64,000 nucleotides of DNA, from NCBI GenBank assembly GCA_020633555.1, contig JACKDL010000005.1:62001-126000 (forward strand), read 5' to 3'. Positions 53,465 through 62,366 of the stretch are shown here, one piece after another. The notes beneath the pieces are model-generated. The model was not told the origin of the DNA. It was given only the letters and a program-made list of their open reading frames with translations, and made no database searches. Within the stretch, counting starts at the first letter, position 1; the number at the start of each line of letters is the position of its first letter. The position numbers and the translations under genes were made by a program. The stretch is from Myxococcales bacterium. Its GTDB lineage: Bacteria > Myxococcota_A > Bradymonadia > UBA7976 > UBA1532.

Positions 53465-54097
53465 ATGACCGGTTTCGCCGCCCTCATCCTGGGCCTGGCC
53501 CAGCTCGCCTGCCCCCCCGACGTGGGGCAGATCAAGTGGATGGACTTCGAGTTCGGGTTCCAGGCGGACGGCGCCCGCTACCAGGTGACCGCGAGCGTCT
53601 GGGACCGCGACCGCGACGGCCGCATCTCGGGCAAGGACCTGGTGCGGGTGGATGACGCCACCCGCAACGGCGACTCCATGGGCGTCAGCGATGCCTGGTT
53701 CCAGGTGGGCGGCAAGCTGGCCAAGGGCATGGAGGGCAAGCGCAAGCGCCTGCAGGCCCTGCGGGCGGCGTGCGAGTCGCGCTTCGACGTGAAGGGCGTG
53801 CCGAAGATCACCACCCCCGGCAAGCTGGCCAAGAGCCTGAACGCCTGGGGTGGGGTGGTGCGCCAGTCGCCCACCGAGCGGCTGGAAGCCGACATGGAGG
53901 GCTGGGCCAGCGAGCTGTGCAAAGAGGGCCAGCACATGGAGCAGAGCGAGCTGGCCAACCGCCTGGCGGCCAAGGCGGCCCACCGTCACGGGAAGATCGC
54001 CCAGCGGCGGCGGCAGGCCATCGCTCACGAGGTGGCGAAGCGCTGGGCGATGCAGTGTGCCCACCTGAAGGTGCCGCCGAAGCTGACATTCGAGTAG
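53465..54097 (+). CDS. Exported protein with EF-hand-like motif
   Basis: The 210-residue product has a signal peptide (MTGFAALILGLAQLA). Residues near 48 read DRDRDGRISGKDL, which fits the calcium loop of an EF-hand (D-x-D-x-D-G-x-I). The C-terminal half is helical and basic (KIAQRRRQAIAHEVAKRW). I do not recognise a family. It is the last gene before 1.5 kb of non-coding repeats. Confidence 0.72.
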   Translation: MTGFAALILGLAQLACPPDVGQIKWMDFEFGFQADGARYQVTASVWDRDRDGRISGKDLVRVDDATRNGDSMGVSDAWFQVGGKLAKGMEGKRKRLQALRAACESRFDVKGVPKITTPGKLAKSLNAWGGVVRQSPTERLEADMEGWASELCKEGQHMEQSELANRLAAKAAHRHGKIAQRRRQAIAHEVAKRWAMQCAHLKVPPKLTFE

Positions 54098-54140
54098 GCG
54101 TCGGCTTTCGAGCCTCCAAGTCATTGGGATGTGGCTTGGC

Positions 54141-55115
54141 CGTTGTTGGCCAGGTGAACACGGGGTGGTCGGTGTCGGGGTGGACCGGCTGGCGCCGGTC
54201 CACCCCTTCGGTTGTGGGCGGCCACTCGCCGCGGGCGCCGGGCAGGTCGGCTCTGGGCAAATCCTCGGCCGCTGGGCGCGGCGGGGCCGCGCCCAGCGGC
54301 CTGCGGGCGCCCCATCGCCGACCTGCCCGGCGCCCGCTCGCGGGTGGCCGATCTCGGGGTTGGGGAAGTAGAGAATCGGGAGGTTGTTGGCCGGCTGGTG
54401 CTTGGCGTGGTTCGCCAGGTTGCGGGGTTTGGTGCGCGACGTTGTTGGCCAGGTGAACACGGGGTGGTCGGTGTCGGGGTGGACCGGCTGGCGCCGGTCC
54501 ACCCCTTCGGCCGTGGGCGGCCACTCGCCGCGGGCGCCGGGCAGGTCGGCTCCAGGGCAAATCCTCGGCGGCTGGGCGCGGCGGGGCCGCGCCCAGCGGC
54601 CTGCGGGCGCCCCATCGCCGACCTGCCCGGCGCCCGCTCGCGGGTGGCCGATCTCGGGGTTGGGGGAAGTAGAGAATCGGGAGGTTGTTGGCCGGCTGGT
54701 GCTTGGCGTGGTTCGCCAGGTTGCGGGGTTTGGTGCGCGACGTTGTTGGCCAGGTGAACACGGGGTGGTCGGTGCCGGGGTGGACCGGCTGGCGCCGGTC
54801 CACCCCTTCGGTGGTGGGCGGCCACTCGCCGCGAAACGCCGGGCAGGTCGGCTCAGGGGCAAATCCTCGGCGGCTGGGCGCGGCAGGGCCGCACCCAGCC
54901 GCCTGCGGGCGCCCCATCGCCGACCTGACCGGCGCCCGCTCGCGGGGTGGCCGATCTCGGGGTTGGGAGAAGTAGAGAATCGAGAGGTGTGGGCCGACTG
55001 GCGCCTGGCGTGGTCCGCCAGGTTGTCGGGGCTGGCTGCGCCGGGGCTCGGTTGTTGGGAGAAGTCGAGAAGCGGGAGGTTGTTGGCGGTCTGGCGCTCG
55101 GCGAACTCGCCAGGT
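54141..55115. repeat. About 300-bp tandem repeat array rich in nested inverted repeats
   Basis: Copies begin at 54141, 54440 and 54741 (periods 299 and 301 bp), with a decayed partial copy after about 55040. Each contains a 13-bp stem hairpin (54177-54206, 54476-54505, 54777-54806) and a 20-bp inverted repeat (first copy 54231-54250 with 54318-54337). Between those arms lies a second hairpin, with a 16-bp stem and 3-nt loop in the first copy (54267-54282 with 54286-54301). The period is not a multiple of three, so the array is not coding, although several frames stay open by GC content. Confidence 0.85.
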
Positions 55116-55631
55116 TGGGCGGGTACCGTCGCCGTCCCGTCGCCATCCAGTCGCAGCCGCAGCCGCAGGCACCCGCGACCGGGCGCATTCAACCAGCGGT
55201 TCGTGGTGTTCGCAGCCGACGCCCGACCGCAACCCCGTCCGAGGGGGTCCGGGGGATTCCCCCCGGACTCAGGGGGCACCAACGGCGCTCAAAGCCTGAT
55301 CGTTCCAGTGGCCTGCCACTGTCGAGCGGGGGACCGGGGTCCTCCCCGGCTGACGGGAGATCGCCCACCACCCTGCCCGCGCAGCCAACGTTACGGCGGG
55401 GCTTCCCGGTGCATCCCACGGGTCCAGGGCAGAGCCCTGGTGGGTGAGAGCCCGAGAGAGGGCGAAGCCCTCTTTCGGATCCCCTGCGAGCAGGATGCTC
55501 GAGCAGGCCAATCCCTGTTGGCGGCCTGCCAAGTGGCAGATCAAGTCGCAACCGAAACCGGCCTGCCAAGTGGCAGCTCGAGCACACCAGGAAGTTGGGG
55601 GGAGCGCGGGGGCGCGAGGCCCCCGCGTCGC
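55116..55631. other. Non-coding interval with several palindromes
   Basis: No convincing gene is present. The palindrome CTGCCA-AG-TGGCAG occurs twice (55526-55539 and 55563-55576). CAGTGGC-CT-GCCACTG lies at 55306-55321. AGAGGGC and GCCCTCT form a hairpin near 55455. These could be regulator sites or a structured RNA. The interval lies beyond the stop of the minus-strand coiled-coil gene. Confidence 0.45.
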
Positions 55632-56471
55632 CTACTCCTCGACCACCTCGACGAGGGGCTTGGGGGCCTCGGCGGTGACCACAGGGGCCTCGACGGCGGC
55701 GGCCTGGCCCTGGGCCTGGAGGGCGGCGGCCACCTTGGCGTCCACCTGCTGCTCCAGCCCGCGGGTGCGATCGATGAGGGCCTCGTACTGCATCTGCAGG
55801 ATCTTGTAGGCCCGGCGCTCGCTCTTCAGGTTGTGCTGCAGGTCGCGCAGGGTGGTCTGGGCGCGCTGCGTCTCGCTGCGGGCCTTGCGCTCGGCGCCCC
55901 GGGCCTTGTCCTGGGCCTCCTTGAGCTTGTCCTTCAGCCCGTCGCGATCCTCGGTCACCCGGGCGAGCTTGCTCTCCAGGCGCTCCAGATCCCGGCGGCG
56001 CGGGGCGCGCTCGTCGGCGGCCGGCTCGGCGGCGTCGGCGGCGGCCTCGGGGGCGGTCTCGGCGGCGGGGGCTTCGGGGGCCGGCGCGGGGGTGGGCGCA
56101 GCGGCCGCGGGCTTGCCCTGCCGCCGCTCCAGCTCGATGACCCGGCCGCGGGCCCGCTCTAGCTCGCGCTTGGCTTCCAGCATCGCGGTGCGGAAGTCGC
56201 TCACCTCGCCTTCGAGGTGGGCGACCTGCTCGGCCAGATCGTGGGCCTTCTTCTCGGCGGCGTGGCGCCCCTCGCTGGCCTTGTCGGCCTTCTTGCGGTT
56301 GGCCTTGGCCTGCTTCTGGGCCTCATCGGCCGCAGCCTTGGCGGCGTCGGCGTCCTTCTTGGCCTGAGCGGCCGCCTTGCGGGCGGCCTCGAGCTCGGCC
56401 TTGGCGGCCTCGAGATCAGCGCTGAGCTGGTCGACTTGCGCCTTGAGGCGCCCCCCACCGAAGAGTCCCAT
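55632..56471 (-). CDS. Coiled-coil protein, 279 residues
   Basis: The protein has a short N-terminal MGLFGGGRLKAQVDQL, then two long coiled coils (~10-115 and ~155-250) separated by an Ala/Pro/Glu linker (PAAAAPTPAPAPEAPA). No signal peptide or membrane segment is present. Cytoplasmic scaffold or filament-associated proteins have this form, but no specific family is clear. It is divergent from sufE. Confidence 0.75.
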   Translation of the reverse strand: MGLFGGGRLKAQVDQLSADLEAAKAELEAARKAAAQAKKDADAAKAAADEAQKQAKANRKKADKASEGRHAAEKKAHDLAEQVAHLEGEVSDFRTAMLEAKRELERARGRVIELERRQGKPAAAAPTPAPAPEAPAAETAPEAAADAAEPAADERAPRRRDLERLESKLARVTEDRDGLKDKLKEAQDKARGAERKARSETQRAQTTLRDLQHNLKSERRAYKILQMQYEALIDRTRGLEQQVDAKVAAALQAQGQAAAVEAPVVTAEAPKPLVEVVEE

Positions 56472-56607
56472 TCTGCTCGCCTTGTCTCACGTGTGCGCGG
56501 GTATGAAAGCCCGGGACCTTTGCCGCGCGTGGCGCGGCTTGTCAAGCGGGGCTGGCGCGGAGCGGGCCGGATCCCGTATCACCGCCCCTTTGATGCCGGG
56601 GGAGCCC

Positions 56608-57009
56608 ATGACCACCGACGAGCTGATCGAGAACTTCGAGCTGCTGGGCGACTGGGAGGAGCGCTTCGGCTACCTCATCGAGCTGGGCCGGGCGCTGCCG
56701 GCGCTGCCCGCGGGCGCGCGCACGGACGAGAACAAGGTCACGGGCTGCATGAGCCAGGTGTGGCTGGTGGGCGGCGCCCAGGGCGGGGTCATGCGCTACC
56801 AGGCCGACTCGGACGCGCACATCGTGCGGGGGCTCATCGCGGTGCTGATGGTGCTGCTCGATGGCCAGCCACCGGCCCAGGTGCTGGCCACCGATGTGGG
56901 CGCGATTTTCCGCACGCTGGGCCTGGACAGCCACCTGTCGCCCAACCGACGCAACGGGTTCGCGGCCATGGTCGAGCGGATGCGGGCCCTGGCGGCTGCT
57001 GCGTCTTAG
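56608..57009 (+). CDS. sufE: SufE-family sulfur acceptor protein
   Basis: SufE takes persulfide sulfur from the cysteine desulfurase SufS for iron-sulfur cluster assembly. The 133-residue protein has the acceptor Cys47 in ENKVTGCMSQVWL and the later DVGAIFRTLGLDSHLSPNRRNG region. The ATG at 56608 follows GGGGGAG. SufS and other suf genes are not in the window. Confidence 0.94.
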   Translation: MTTDELIENFELLGDWEERFGYLIELGRALPALPAGARTDENKVTGCMSQVWLVGGAQGGVMRYQADSDAHIVRGLIAVLMVLLDGQPPAQVLATDVGAIFRTLGLDSHLSPNRRNGFAAMVERMRALAAAAS

Positions 57010-57064
57010 ACGCCGATCCGGATCCGCACCCCCCATACAACGGCGCGCCACGCAAGGAGTTCCC

Positions 57065-57084
57065 GCCCCCCGGGGGCCTTTTTT
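57065..57084 (+). terminator. Terminator after sufE
   Basis: GCCCCC pairs with GGGGGC (57065-57077, with a small loop if the inner pairs open) and is followed by TTTTTT at 57079-57084. It lies 56 nt after the sufE stop and directly before the rpsD promoter. Confidence 0.65.
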
Positions 57085-57085
57085 C

Positions 57086-57113
57086 TTGCACCGAAGTCGC
57101 CCTTCCCTAGAAT
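57086..57113 (+). promoter_or_regulatory. Sigma-70-type promoter of rpsD
   Basis: TTGCAC and TAGAAT are separated by 16 nt, with the predicted start near 57120, about 40 nt before the rpsD ATG. It begins at the end of the upstream terminator T-tract. Confidence 0.7.
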
Positions 57114-57160
57114 GCGCGGGCTGCTGGCTCACCCCTTTGACGAGAAGAGAGCAAGGTTTC

Positions 57161-57775
57161 ATGGCTCGAAGCACCGGACCCCGCGTCAAGCAGATGCGCG
57201 CCCTCGGCCTGGATCTCCCCGGCCTTTCCCGCAAGACCATTGAGCGTCGCCCCTACCCGCCCGGTCAGCACGGCGGCATGCGGCGCAAGCGGCCCAGCGA
57301 CTACGCCCGCCAGATGAAGGAGAAGCAGAAGCTTCGCTTCAACTACGGCATCGGCGAGCGCCAGTTCCGCCGGCTCATGGTCGAGGCCCGTCGCGGCAAG
57401 TCCGAGACCGGCAAGAAGCTCCTGGAGCTCCTGGAGCGTCGGCTGGACAACGTGGTCTTCCGCGCGGGCTACGCCGCCACCATCCCGGCCGCGCGCCAGA
57501 TGGTGAACCACGGCCACTTCCGGCTGAACGGCCGCAAGGCCAACGTCCCCTCGATGCGCGTCAAGGAGGGGGACATCATCGAGCTGCGCGAGCGCAGCAA
57601 GAAGCTGAAGATCATCGAGGAGAGCCTCGAGAGCGTCTCGATCATGCGGCCTGACTGGATGGACTTCGACGCCGAGAAGCGGGTGACCAAGATCACCGGC
57701 CTCCCGGACGAGAGCTCCGTGCCCTTCGAGATCGACGTCCAGCTGGTCGTCGAGTACTACGCGCGCCTGCTGTAG
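57161..57775 (+). CDS. rpsD: 30S ribosomal protein S4
   Basis: S4 binds 16S rRNA early in 30S assembly. The 204-residue protein has the N-terminal S4 domain (GPRVKQMRALGLDLPG, RRPYPPGQHGG) and the S4 RNA-binding fold (RLDNVVFRAGYAATIPAARQMVNHGH). There is no zinc-cysteine set, so it is the C-minus form. It stands alone, away from the rpsM-rpsK-rpoA cluster seen in many bacteria. The preceding promoter supports separate transcription. Confidence 0.97.
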   Translation: MARSTGPRVKQMRALGLDLPGLSRKTIERRPYPPGQHGGMRRKRPSDYARQMKEKQKLRFNYGIGERQFRRLMVEARRGKSETGKKLLELLERRLDNVVFRAGYAATIPAARQMVNHGHFRLNGRKANVPSMRVKEGDIIELRERSKKLKIIEESLESVSIMRPDWMDFDAEKRVTKITGLPDESSVPFEIDVQLVVEYYARLL

Positions 57776-57793
57776 TCGCAGCGGCCGCTCCCG

Positions 57794-59431
57794 TCAGTCA
57801 GGGCGCCGGCGGCGACGCCGCCCGAGCGCCCAAGGGATGAGCAGCAGCGCGCCCCACCCGCCCGGCCCCCCGCTGGCTTCACAGCCGTCGGAGGTCGCGG
57901 CGGGTTTCGCGTTTTGGGGGCCGCCGTCAGCCGCGCTGGCGTCCGCCAGGCCCCCGTCCCCCACCGCGCCGTCCGCCAGCCCCTGATCGCCCAGCGCGGC
58001 GTCCGGCGGCCCTGCGTCCGGTTCCTCGCCGGGCTCGGGCAGCCCCAACAGCGCGCGCAGCGCGTGGGCGGGCCGCACCACCCCGAAGCCGTACTCGGGA
58101 TCGTGGCCGTCGGCCGCCAGCTCGGCCGCGAACAAGCTCTGCTGGGCCGTGTCGGTCAGCGCGTCGTGGATGGCCTGCGAGGTGCGATCGGGCGCGGCGG
58201 CCAAGAGCAGGCCGGCCAGGCCCGACACCACCGGCGCGGCCGACGAGGTGCCCCCGAAGTGCACCGTGTAGTCACCGGGATCGTCCCCGTCCGCGCCCAC
58301 CAGATCCGGCGCCAGGGTGCCGGTGGGGGCCACCACGTCCACGGCCCGGCCCGAGTTCGAGAACTGGGTGAGCTCGTTGCGCAGGTTGGTGGCGCCCACG
58401 CCGAGCACGCCGGGCAGGCCCGGGAGCTCGTCGTTGCCCAGGCGGCGGCTGTCGTTGCCCACGGCGAACACCACCAGGGCGCCCTTGCCTTCGCGGCCCT
58501 CGGTGGCCACCCGCTGGATGGCCCGCGCCAGATCGGCGGGGGCGGGCATGGGGTTCGTGAAGCCCCACGAGTTGTTCACCACCCACGCGCCCTGCTCCAG
58601 GGCGAAGTCGAAGGCCGCCACGTCCGCCGACAGGGCCACGGGACCGCCGTCCTCGGGCAGCAGCCGCACGCAGCGCAGGCGGCACTCGGGGCAGGCGCCG
58701 GCCACGCCCACGCCGTTGTCGGTGCTGGCGGCGGCCACGCCGGCCACCGAGGTGCCGTGGTTGTCGCCGGGGTAGCCGATGTCGGGGTTGGGATCGGCGT
58801 CGTCGTCGGCGGCGTCGTAGCCGGGATCCATCTTGGCCACCAGGTCGGGGTGCTCGGTCTGGCAGCCGCCGTCGATGATCGTGATGTTCACCTCGGGGGC
58901 GCCCGTGCTGAGGGCCCAGGCGTCCTCGATGGTGATGCGCTCCAGGTACCACTGGCCGTCGTAGCGGGGATCGTCCGGCGGGATGTCGATGGCGTGCCGG
59001 GTGTGGGCCAGCCACAGATCGGGGGTGGCGTTGGCCACGCCCGGGGCGTCCATGAGCCGGGCGGCGACGGCCAGCCCGTCCTCGCCGGGGTGGCCGGTGA
59101 CCTGCCAGATCCGCTCGCGCCGGTGCACCCGCCGCACGGGCGTCAAGCCCAGGGCCGCGAAGGTGGCGTCGGCGTCCGCCTGCGGCGTGAGCCGCACCAG
59201 GGCGTGGGCGTCGATCTCGGCGGGGAAGCGGCGGCCGTCGGGCACAGCCACCTCGACGGCGGTGCGATCCCCCGCGGGGCCAAGCCGGCGGGCCGCGCGG
59301 GGCTGGTCGCCGTCCCGGTAGTCGACCGCGGGTCGCTCCGGGCCCGGGGGTGGCGCGGTCTGCGCCAGGGCAGGGCCGGCGAGGCCGGCGGACAACAAGC
59401 AGTGGATCAGCGCTGGCGCTTTCGCTTTCAT
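57794..59431 (-). CDS. Subtilisin-family serine protease with MYXO-CTERM-like tail
   Basis: The 545-residue protein has a signal peptide (ALIHCLLSAGLAGPALAQ), a propeptide-like region (~60-150) and an S8 protease domain with an intact triad: D187 (IIDGGCQTEHPD), H225 (GDNHGTSVAGV) and S396 (GGTSSAAP). The oxyanion Asn is N326. An Ala/Asp/Gly linker and DGCEASGGPGG, a hydrophobic helix (WGALLLIPWALG) and RRRRRR follow, a MYXO-CTERM-type surface-sorting signal. It is likely an active secreted or surface protease. The ATG at 59431 begins the signal peptide. Confidence 0.93.
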   Translation of the reverse strand: MKAKAPALIHCLLSAGLAGPALAQTAPPPGPERPAVDYRDGDQPRAARRLGPAGDRTAVEVAVPDGRRFPAEIDAHALVRLTPQADADATFAALGLTPVRRVHRRERIWQVTGHPGEDGLAVAARLMDAPGVANATPDLWLAHTRHAIDIPPDDPRYDGQWYLERITIEDAWALSTGAPEVNITIIDGGCQTEHPDLVAKMDPGYDAADDDADPNPDIGYPGDNHGTSVAGVAAASTDNGVGVAGACPECRLRCVRLLPEDGGPVALSADVAAFDFALEQGAWVVNNSWGFTNPMPAPADLARAIQRVATEGREGKGALVVFAVGNDSRRLGNDELPGLPGVLGVGATNLRNELTQFSNSGRAVDVVAPTGTLAPDLVGADGDDPGDYTVHFGGTSSAAPVVSGLAGLLLAAAPDRTSQAIHDALTDTAQQSLFAAELAADGHDPEYGFGVVRPAHALRALLGLPEPGEEPDAGPPDAALGDQGLADGAVGDGGLADASAADGGPQNAKPAATSDGCEASGGPGGWGALLLIPWALGRRRRRRPD

Positions 59432-59490
59432 GACGCCCCAATTTTCCACCCGCTCGGCGGCGAGCCGGGCCACGTTCCGCGGAGAACACC

Positions 59491-60411
59491 ATGTCGGTCA
59501 AGTCGACCTTGAACACCCTGCTGCCCTGCCTGGCGCTGGTGGCCCTGACCTCTGGCTGCGACGACGAGTCGAGCGGCAGCGAGGGCGCTGGCGGGGCCGG
59601 CGGGATGACCGCCGACATGGGCGGCGCCGGCGGCATGGGCGGCGCCGGGGGCGCGGGCGGCATGGGCGGTGCCGGCGGCATGGGCGGCGCCGGCGGCATG
59701 GGCGGCGCGGGCGGCGCGGGCGGCGAGGGCGGCATGGGCGGCGCCGGCCCCATGTGCGAGGCCCACGAGGTGCCCTGCGAGGACCAGTCCATCCTGGCCC
59801 TGGATCTGAAGGACAACGTGGCCGAGGGCGAGGTGCGCAACACCTGGGACGAGGCCAACGGGTGGTGGGTGACCGAGATCGACACCACCGGCGGCGGCTT
59901 CCAGCCCAGCGAGTCCTACGTCTACATGGCCTTCACCGAGGACGGCCTGATGAAGGGGCCCATCAGCGACGAGGACGCCTTCGTCGAGGAGGCCTGGCAC
60001 ATCTCGGCGCGGCGCTATGTGTTCCGGCTGAACAGCGGCGTGGGGGGCCCCGGCTGCGTCACCGCGGGCCGCACGGCGCCCAACACCGACTTCGGCGCCC
60101 TGGACGCCACGCCCGAGCAGGTCACCTTCTTCGAGGAGGAGTACATGACCGACTCGTGTGAGGTGGTGCCTGACGGCTCGGGCCTGCCCTCGCCGGGCAC
60201 GGTGCTGAGCACCTACTGGACCTACGCCTCGTGCGTGCAGATGACCGGCAACGTGTATGTGATCGACCTGGGCGACGGCCGGCAGGTGAAGTTCACCGTC
60301 GATCAGTACTACGCCGCCGAGAACCAGCAGACCTGCAACGAGACCGGCGCGGTGCCCATGCCGAGCAACTCGGGGCAGATGAAGATCCGCTGGGCCTTCC
60401 TGAACCCGTGA
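59491..60411 (+). CDS. HmuY-like lipoprotein with Gly/Met-rich linker
   Basis: The 306-residue product has a lipobox (ALVALTSGC). A flexible GGAGGMGG linker (~35-85) comes next, then a beta-rich domain. Segments such as WHISARRYVFRLNSGVGGPG and VYVIDLGDGRQVKFTVDQYY resemble HmuY-family proteins, some of which bind heme on the cell surface. Whether heme is bound here cannot be read from sequence. The stop overlaps the next GTG (GTGA). Confidence 0.75.
   Translation: MSVKSTLNTLLPCLALVALTSGCDDESSGSEGAGGAGGMTADMGGAGGMGGAGGAGGMGGAGGMGGAGGMGGAGGAGGEGGMGGAGPMCEAHEVPCEDQSILALDLKDNVAEGEVRNTWDEANGWWVTEIDTTGGGFQPSESYVYMAFTEDGLMKGPISDEDAFVEEAWHISARRYVFRLNSGVGGPGCVTAGRTAPNTDFGALDATPEQVTFFEEEYMTDSCEVVPDGSGLPSPGTVLSTYWTYASCVQMTGNVYVIDLGDGRQVKFTVDQYYAAENQQTCNETGAVPMPSNSGQMKIRWAFLNP
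59586..59751 (+). repeat. Gly/Ala/Met coding repeat (GGAGGMGG) in the HmuY-like gene
   Basis: Short units of the type GGCGGCGCCGGCGGCATG encode the linker after the lipid anchor. They resemble the units in the fasciclin lipoprotein at 62500-62980, but stay in frame here. Confidence 0.75.
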
Positions 60412-61967
60412 GGCGACTGCTCACCGTCGCGGCGGCGTCGGGGTTGCTGGCCTGCGCGCCGCCCCCCGCCGCCTGGGAACAGGCCGAGGCGCCCCTTCGG
60501 CCCGACAGCCCGGGCAACCGCGAGGCGTTCCGCTTCGATCCGGGCGACGTGGTGGAGGCCTTTGACTCGCCGGGCGGGTCGTTCCGCATCTGGTTCACCC
60601 GCAGCGGGCCGCACGCGGTGCCCGGCGCCGACGCCGAGGGCACGCCCGCGAGCGTGCTGACGGTGGCCCAGCGTTACGACGAGGTGGCGGCCTTCTACGA
60701 GGGGGAGCTGGGCTTCCGGCCCCCGCTGGCCGATGACATCGTGGCCAACGCCAACGGCGGGGACGCCCGGTTCGACGTGTACCTGGTGGACTTCGGCGGC
60801 GTGGGCGACGGGCACTACACCCGCGAGGCCTGCCTGGCCGACGCGCCGAGCCGTTGTGCCGGGTACATGGCCCAGGAGAACGACTTCCGCGGCTACAACT
60901 ACCCGTCGCTGGACTACGCGGTGCGCATCCTGGCCAGCCACGAGTACTTCCACGCCGTGCAGGCGGCCTACGACGCCGATCAGGGCAGCGTGCTGGCCGA
61001 GGGCACGGCGGTGTGGGCCACCGAGCAGTACGACCCCAGCCTGAGCGACTTCGAGGCCTTCGTGGACGGCTACCTGGAGAACCCCGACCGGCCGCTGGAC
61101 GAGCCGCTGCCGGGGCCCGTGGACGCCTTCAGCTACGGGGCCGGGCTGGTGTTCCAGTTCCTGAGCGAGCGCCACGGCCGCGAGATCATCCCCGCCCTGT
61201 GGGCCCTGTGCGAGGACGGCGCCGCGGGCGCGGCGGATCCCTACTGGGTGGACGTGCTGGATGGGCTGCTGCAGGCCAGCTACGACAGCCGCCTGGCCGA
61301 CGAGATCGAGGCCCTGGGGCGCTGGAACCTGTTCACGGGGCCCTACGCGGATCCCGAGCAGAGCTACGCGCAGGGGGCGAACTACCCGGCGGTGAAGACC
61401 GAGATTCGGGGCCTGCCCATGCAGGACCAGCGCGAGCGGTACTACCGCCTGTCGAACACTTACTACGAGGCCAACCCGGGCGACCGCGAGGCCCTGACGG
61501 CGGCCCTGGTGGGCGACGCCGACGACCTGGCGGATCTGCGCCTGTTCCTGGCGCCGCGCGGGAACCGGCGCCAGCTCGAGCCCATCCCGTTGGACCTGCA
61601 GGGGGGCACGGTGGTGCCGGTGGGCGCCGACTGGACCACGGCCGTGCTGTGGGTGAGCAACGGCGGCCAGGCGGACCAGAGCCGGCGGCCCGGCGTGTGC
61701 TTCGGCAGCCCCGCCGAGGTGGAGGCCTGCTTCACCGCCCTGGGCGGCACCCGGCCCGAGCCCGAGCCCGACGCGGGCCCGGCCGACCTGGGGCCTGCGG
61801 CGGACATGGGGGCCCCCCCGAGTGACGCGGCCCTGCCCGACGCCAGCGCGCCCAGGGTCGGGGGCGGTGACGACGACGGCGGCTGTCGCGCGGCGGGCGG
61901 CCCCGCCGCCCTGGGCCTGTGGGCCTTGCCGCTGCTGGTGGGCCTGCGCCGGCGTCGCCGTGGGTGA
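60408..61967 (+). CDS. Putative zinc metalloprotease with lipobox and MYXO-CTERM-like tail
   Basis: From the GTG at 60408 (overlapping the HmuY-like stop) the protein has 519 residues. The lipobox GLLAC places the lipid Cys at 16. HEYFH at 178-182 is an HExxH zinc motif, and E198 in LAEGTAVWATEQY could be the third ligand, as in gluzincins. This fits the MXAN_6640-type family of putative metalloproteases. The end is GGGDDDGGCRAAGG, a hydrophobic helix and RRRRR, a MYXO-CTERM-type tail. An N-terminal lipobox together with this tail is unusual. Confidence 0.82.
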   Translation: MRRLLTVAAASGLLACAPPPAAWEQAEAPLRPDSPGNREAFRFDPGDVVEAFDSPGGSFRIWFTRSGPHAVPGADAEGTPASVLTVAQRYDEVAAFYEGELGFRPPLADDIVANANGGDARFDVYLVDFGGVGDGHYTREACLADAPSRCAGYMAQENDFRGYNYPSLDYAVRILASHEYFHAVQAAYDADQGSVLAEGTAVWATEQYDPSLSDFEAFVDGYLENPDRPLDEPLPGPVDAFSYGAGLVFQFLSERHGREIIPALWALCEDGAAGAADPYWVDVLDGLLQASYDSRLADEIEALGRWNLFTGPYADPEQSYAQGANYPAVKTEIRGLPMQDQRERYYRLSNTYYEANPGDREALTAALVGDADDLADLRLFLAPRGNRRQLEPIPLDLQGGTVVPVGADWTTAVLWVSNGGQADQSRRPGVCFGSPAEVEACFTALGGTRPEPEPDAGPADLGPAADMGAPPSDAALPDASAPRVGGGDDDGGCRAAGGPAALGLWALPLLVGLRRRRRG

Positions 61968-62229
61968 GCTGCAGCGCCTGCGCAACGTGGGCCCGGCCAC
62001 CGAAGGCGACCTGCTCCGCCTGGGCATCACCCGGGTGGAGCAGCTCGTCGGCCTGGACGCCTTCGCCCTGTACGACCGGCTCTGCGCCGTGACCGGCGTG
62101 CGCCACGATCCCTGCGTGATCGACGTGTTCCTGTCGGCGGTGGACCAGGCGCAGGGCGGCGAGCCCAAGGCGTGGTGGGCCTACACCGCGGAGCGCAAGC
62201 GCCGGTTGGCGCCGCCCCCGGCCCGGTAG
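61960..62229 (+). CDS. Cdd1-like helix-hairpin-helix protein (PF11731 type)
   Basis: The 89-residue product starts at a GTG overlapping the metalloprotease stop by 8 nt. LRNVGPATEGDLLRLGITRVEQLVG is a helix-hairpin-helix, and DRLCAVTGVRHDPCVIDVFLSAVDQA plus WWAYTAERK are typical of the Cdd1/pathogenicity-locus family. Function is poorly known; DNA or RNA contact through the HhH is likely. The overlap suggests coupled translation although the neighbours are exported proteins. Confidence 0.88.
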   Translation: MGELQRLRNVGPATEGDLLRLGITRVEQLVGLDAFALYDRLCAVTGVRHDPCVIDVFLSAVDQAQGGEPKAWWAYTAERKRRLAPPPAR

Positions 62230-62366
62230 CGCGTCGGCGCGACTCTCCGCGAAAAAGTCAGGCCTGTCGAAGCCTTGACTAGCCTTTGTCCATCTTGGGG
62301 CGGTCAGGGGCCCGTGTGCGCACGGGTCGGCGTACGGATCTGAACCGGGACGAAGGGGAGCGCACG

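Noticed and set aside
54121..55282. Open frames through the tandem-repeat interval, on both strands
   Set aside because: The repeat periods (299 and 301 bp) would change frame at each copy, and the products have no domain or plausible start signal.
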